Positions 14,462 through 16,850 of a DNA stretch of 16,850 nucleotides are shown here, in pieces. The stretch is from Calditrichia bacterium. GTDB taxonomy: Bacteria; Calditrichota; Calditrichia; JAJRVZ01. The stretch is taken from contig DAOWAQ010000016.1 of NCBI GenBank assembly GCA_030634505.1, positions 1 through 16,850 of the forward strand, given 5' to 3'. The notes beneath the pieces were generated by a model. The model made no database searches. It saw only the letters and a program-made list of their open reading frames with translations, and was not told the origin of the DNA. Positions within the stretch are counted from its first letter, which is position 1. Each line of letters starts with the position of its first letter. Both the position numbers and the translations under genes were made by a program.

Positions 14462-15789
14462 AAAAAGTTCATATAACTACTTTAGGATGTTTTAAAAATC
14501 AGGTGGATTCTGATGTTTTATCCGGACAATTGATAAATAAAGATTTTCAAATTATTGAAAATCCGGATGAGGCGGATGTAATAATTCTGAATACCTGTGG
14601 ATTTATTGAAGATGCAAAGAAAGAATCTATTGATGCTATTTTTGAAGCTATCGAGCTAAAAAAAAATGACTCAAATAAAAAGGTAATAGTATCCGGATGT
14701 TTATCCCAAAGATATAAAAAGGAATTAAAAAAAGAGATTAAAGAAATTGATGGAATTTTTGGCACTGAAGATTATAAGGGAATTCTTAGTGTACTAGGTA
14801 AAAATGATTTTCAAGTTGATAATTTATATAATATCAGAAATATATCGACGCCTCAACATTATGCATATTTAAAAATAAGTGAAGGCTGTAATCATAAATG
14901 CTCATTTTGTGCAATCCCATTGATTAGAGGTAAACACAAAAGCAGAACTATTGAAGATATTTTAGAAGAAGCTGAAATGTTAGCAAATAAAGGTGTGAAA
15001 GAACTTATACTGGTATCTCAGGACACATCATATTATGGTAAAGATTATTACGGTAAACAAAAGATAGTCGAATTACTGGTCAAACTTGCAGAAAAAGACT
15101 TGTTTCAATGGATAAGACCCTTATATTGGTATCCGACCAATTTCCCATTTGAGTATATCGAAATGATGTCGGAATTTCCATCATTAATACCATATTTGGA
15201 TATGCCAATTCAACATGTGAGTAACAATGTGCTCAAAAAAATGAATCGTGCTGAAACAACTGAGTCGATTATTAGTTTATATTCTAAAATACGTAATAAA
15301 CAACCGGAAATATCTTTAAGAACTACAATAATTTTAGGTCATCCCGGAGAGACTGAATTTGATTTTGACGAATTAAAGAGATTTATTCGGGATATAAAAT
15401 TTAACCGGTTAGGGACATTTTCCTATTCTGACGAGGAAGGTACCGGGGCTTACAATTTGAATAATAAAGTGGAACAATCTGTAGCGATTGAGCGAAAAAA
15501 TATAATTATGGAGATTCAGCAGGAAATTTCACAGAACTTGAATGAACAGTTGATAAATTCAACTCAGAATGTATTGGTAGATAGGTATGATGATGAAAAT
15601 CAATGCTATGTAGGAAGAACATTTCGGGATACACCAGAAATTGACAATGAGGTCATAATAAATAGTAACACTTCTAATTTAGAATTAATAGGAAATATTT
15701 TTCCGGTAAAAATAAATGATGCCAGTGAATATGAATTATATGGCGAATTTATTCATGTTAAAAAAGGTGTAAAAAATGAATATTGTTAA
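14458..15789 (+). CDS. rimO: Ribosomal protein S12 methylthiotransferase RimO
   Basis: Radical-SAM enzyme that methylthiolates an Asp of ribosomal protein S12 using two [4Fe-4S] clusters. It has the N-terminal UPF0004 domain with Cys11, Cys47 and Cys81, the radical-SAM motif CNHKCSFC (C144, C148, C151), DMPIQHVSNNVLKKMNR (248-264), ILGHPGETE (292-300) and a C-terminal TRAM domain (about 364-436). The opening TTLGCFKNQVDSDVLSG and SYSDEEGTGAYN (322-333) favour RimO over the tRNA enzymes MiaB and MtaB. Length 443 is typical. It overlaps ftsY by 4 bases upstream and the next gene by 14 bases downstream, so the three are translated as a unit. Confidence 0.95.
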   Translation: MKKVHITTLGCFKNQVDSDVLSGQLINKDFQIIENPDEADVIILNTCGFIEDAKKESIDAIFEAIELKKNDSNKKVIVSGCLSQRYKKELKKEIKEIDGIFGTEDYKGILSVLGKNDFQVDNLYNIRNISTPQHYAYLKISEGCNHKCSFCAIPLIRGKHKSRTIEDILEEAEMLANKGVKELILVSQDTSYYGKDYYGKQKIVELLVKLAEKDLFQWIRPLYWYPTNFPFEYIEMMSEFPSLIPYLDMPIQHVSNNVLKKMNRAETTESIISLYSKIRNKQPEISLRTTIILGHPGETEFDFDELKRFIRDIKFNRLGTFSYSDEEGTGAYNLNNKVEQSVAIERKNIIMEIQQEISQNLNEQLINSTQNVLVDRYDDENQCYVGRTFRDTPEIDNEVIINSNTSNLELIGNIFPVKINDASEYELYGEFIHVKKGVKNEYC

Positions 15790-16850
15790 ATTAGTAATTT
15801 TGATAACTATATTGTTCTCTTTGAGTTCATTTGGACAATATCAACAAAAATCAGAATTTAGCGGTGTTGGCGTTCCATTTTTTAACGTCGAAATATTTAG
15901 ATCTTTTACTGAAGACGGCCAAAATAATAAAATCATATTATATAGCGAAATGCTCTATGACGATATAACGTTTATTAGGCAAAATGACAATAGTTTTAAT
16001 GCAAAAATTGAATTTGTTATTCTTATACTTAATGATAATGAAGAACAGGTACATTCAAAGAATTTAATAAAAGAATTAAATGAATGGAATTTTGATTTAA
16101 CGAATAGTCGCGAAAAAAAAATGATTCTGAACGAAGAGTTTATTATTCCTGCCGGTGATTATGTGATTAAAGTGCAGGCAAATGATTTAACATCCAATAA
16201 ATCTATAAACAGGAAGGTTGAAATTAAATTAAAGGATATCTCAGAAAAATCTGTTGTATTAAGTGATATATTACTTCTGGAAAATATAGTAACCGATTCA
16301 ACTGGAAAGCTGATTAACATTGTTCCAAAAATAAAAAATAATTTTCCGGAAAAACTGGAGTATTTTTATATTTACTATGAATTATATTCTGCAAAGGTAC
16401 CAAAGAATGTGCAGATTAGATATCAATTTTTATCAAAGAACGAAGAAGTAGATTTTGATTCATTAATCGTAATTCAACCTGAAAAAGTTGTTTCAAATCA
16501 TTACTTTAAAATTGAGAAAAAAAGATTACAAAAAAATAATTATAATATTGTATTAAAAATAGAAGATAATGATGACTCGTCTGAAAGAAGAAAACTGATA
16601 TCATTTTATTGGGTGACTACACCACAATCTAGTGAAGATATTTCATTAGCATTACGACAAATGCGTTACATAATTTCTGAGGATTCTCTGGATAAATATA
16701 TGGAAGCTGATATTGAAGAACAAAAGTTATTCTTCAAGACATATTGGGAACAAAGAGATCCAAATCCGAATTCAACTGTAAATGAACTGATGGAAGAATA
16801 TTTTGGAAGAGTTAATAAATCGAATAGGGAATTTTCAACTTTTGAAAATA
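15776..16850 (+). CDS. Secreted GWxTD-domain protein (3' partial)
   Basis: Open frame from ATG 15776 to the window edge, about 358 residues, with no stop. It starts with a signal peptide (MNIVKLVILITILFSLSSFG, cleaved before Gln21). The middle is a run of beta-strand-rich sequence with no known catalytic motif. The last part, TYWEQRDPNPNSTVNELMEEYFGRVNKSNREFS, matches the segment that directly precedes the GW-x-TD motif in GWxTD proteins (F/YW-x2-RD-P-x-P, then N-E-x3-EYF-R). The motif itself should lie just beyond 16850. Function of the family is unknown; members are exported or periplasmic. Its start lies inside the end of rimO. The family call is by recognition of this block and is fairly secure, though the defining motif is not in view. 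Confidence 0.75.
   Translation, partial: MNIVKLVILITILFSLSSFGQYQQKSEFSGVGVPFFNVEIFRSFTEDGQNNKIILYSEMLYDDITFIRQNDNSFNAKIEFVILILNDNEEQVHSKNLIKELNEWNFDLTNSREKKMILNEEFIIPAGDYVIKVQANDLTSNKSINRKVEIKLKDISEKSVVLSDILLLENIVTDSTGKLINIVPKIKNNFPEKLEYFYIYYELYSAKVPKNVQIRYQFLSKNEEVDFDSLIVIQPEKVVSNHYFKIEKKRLQKNNYNIVLKIEDNDDSSERRKLISFYWVTTPQSSEDISLALRQMRYIISEDSLDKYMEADIEEQKLFFKTYWEQRDPNPNSTVNELMEEYFGRVNKSNREFSTFEN

Noticed and set aside
1..16850. tRNA, rRNA, CRISPR array, insertion sequence, prophage or defence genes
   Set aside because: No cloverleaf, conserved rRNA segment, regularly spaced repeats, transposase or known defence domain could be recognised on either strand.

Overview
The window is strongly AT-rich bacterial chromosome. 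It carries densely packed core genes, including a chromosomal dnaA and what looks like the replication origin. Several traits point to the Fibrobacterota-Chlorobiota-Bacteroidota (FCB) side of the tree, near Ignavibacteria, Calditrichota or Marinimicrobia. These traits are a GWxTD-type secreted protein at the right edge, a DUF5683-type membrane protein, weak or absent Shine-Dalgarno sequences on several genes, and three signal peptides that all place Gln directly after the predicted cleavage site. The phylum call is an inference from gene families, not from a marker-gene tree.

Left block (1-5376, + strand): the C-terminal part of a polytopic membrane ferredoxin of the NapH/NosR type (its start lies outside the window); a polyphosphate glucokinase (ppgK) followed 39 bases later by a glucose-6-phosphate isomerase of the type usually fused to transaldolase; a classical short-chain dehydrogenase; and a 120-residue protein of unknown function. 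ppgK and pgi catalyse consecutive steps, glucose to glucose-6-phosphate to fructose-6-phosphate.

Origin block (5377-7582): dnaA lies alone on the - strand, with a 341-base gene-free stretch behind it and a 473-base gene-free stretch in front. The upstream stretch holds a consensus DnaA box, a cluster of TTATTAACA sites built into a perfect 12-bp inverted repeat, tandem GTTTCAC heptamers that resemble parS half-sites, and a likely promoter for the rightward operon. It is the best oriC candidate in the window.

Right block (7583-16850, + strand): a tight run reads ridA, a DagK/YegS-type lipid kinase, a duplicated DUF5683 membrane protein, a YfiM/DUF2279-like small envelope protein, a CehA/McbA-like PHP-domain metallohydrolase, purF (Fe-S type) and a UbiA-family prenyltransferase. 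Junctions are overlaps or gaps of at most 16 bases, apart from the uncertain ubiA start. After a 129-base gap comes a second overlapping set: ftsY, rimO and a secreted GWxTD-domain protein cut off by the window edge. The first run mixes metabolite repair and purine synthesis with phospholipid, prenyl-lipid and envelope genes. The second joins membrane protein targeting with ribosomal protein S12 modification.

Most genes are recognisable housekeeping genes, and no defence system, mobile element, CRISPR array, tRNA or rRNA was seen. The points most worth a second look are the structured origin region, the repeated ATTAA gene junctions where no ATG start fits the expected N-terminus, the uniform Gln-after-cleavage signal peptides, and the small envelope genes carried inside a core operon.
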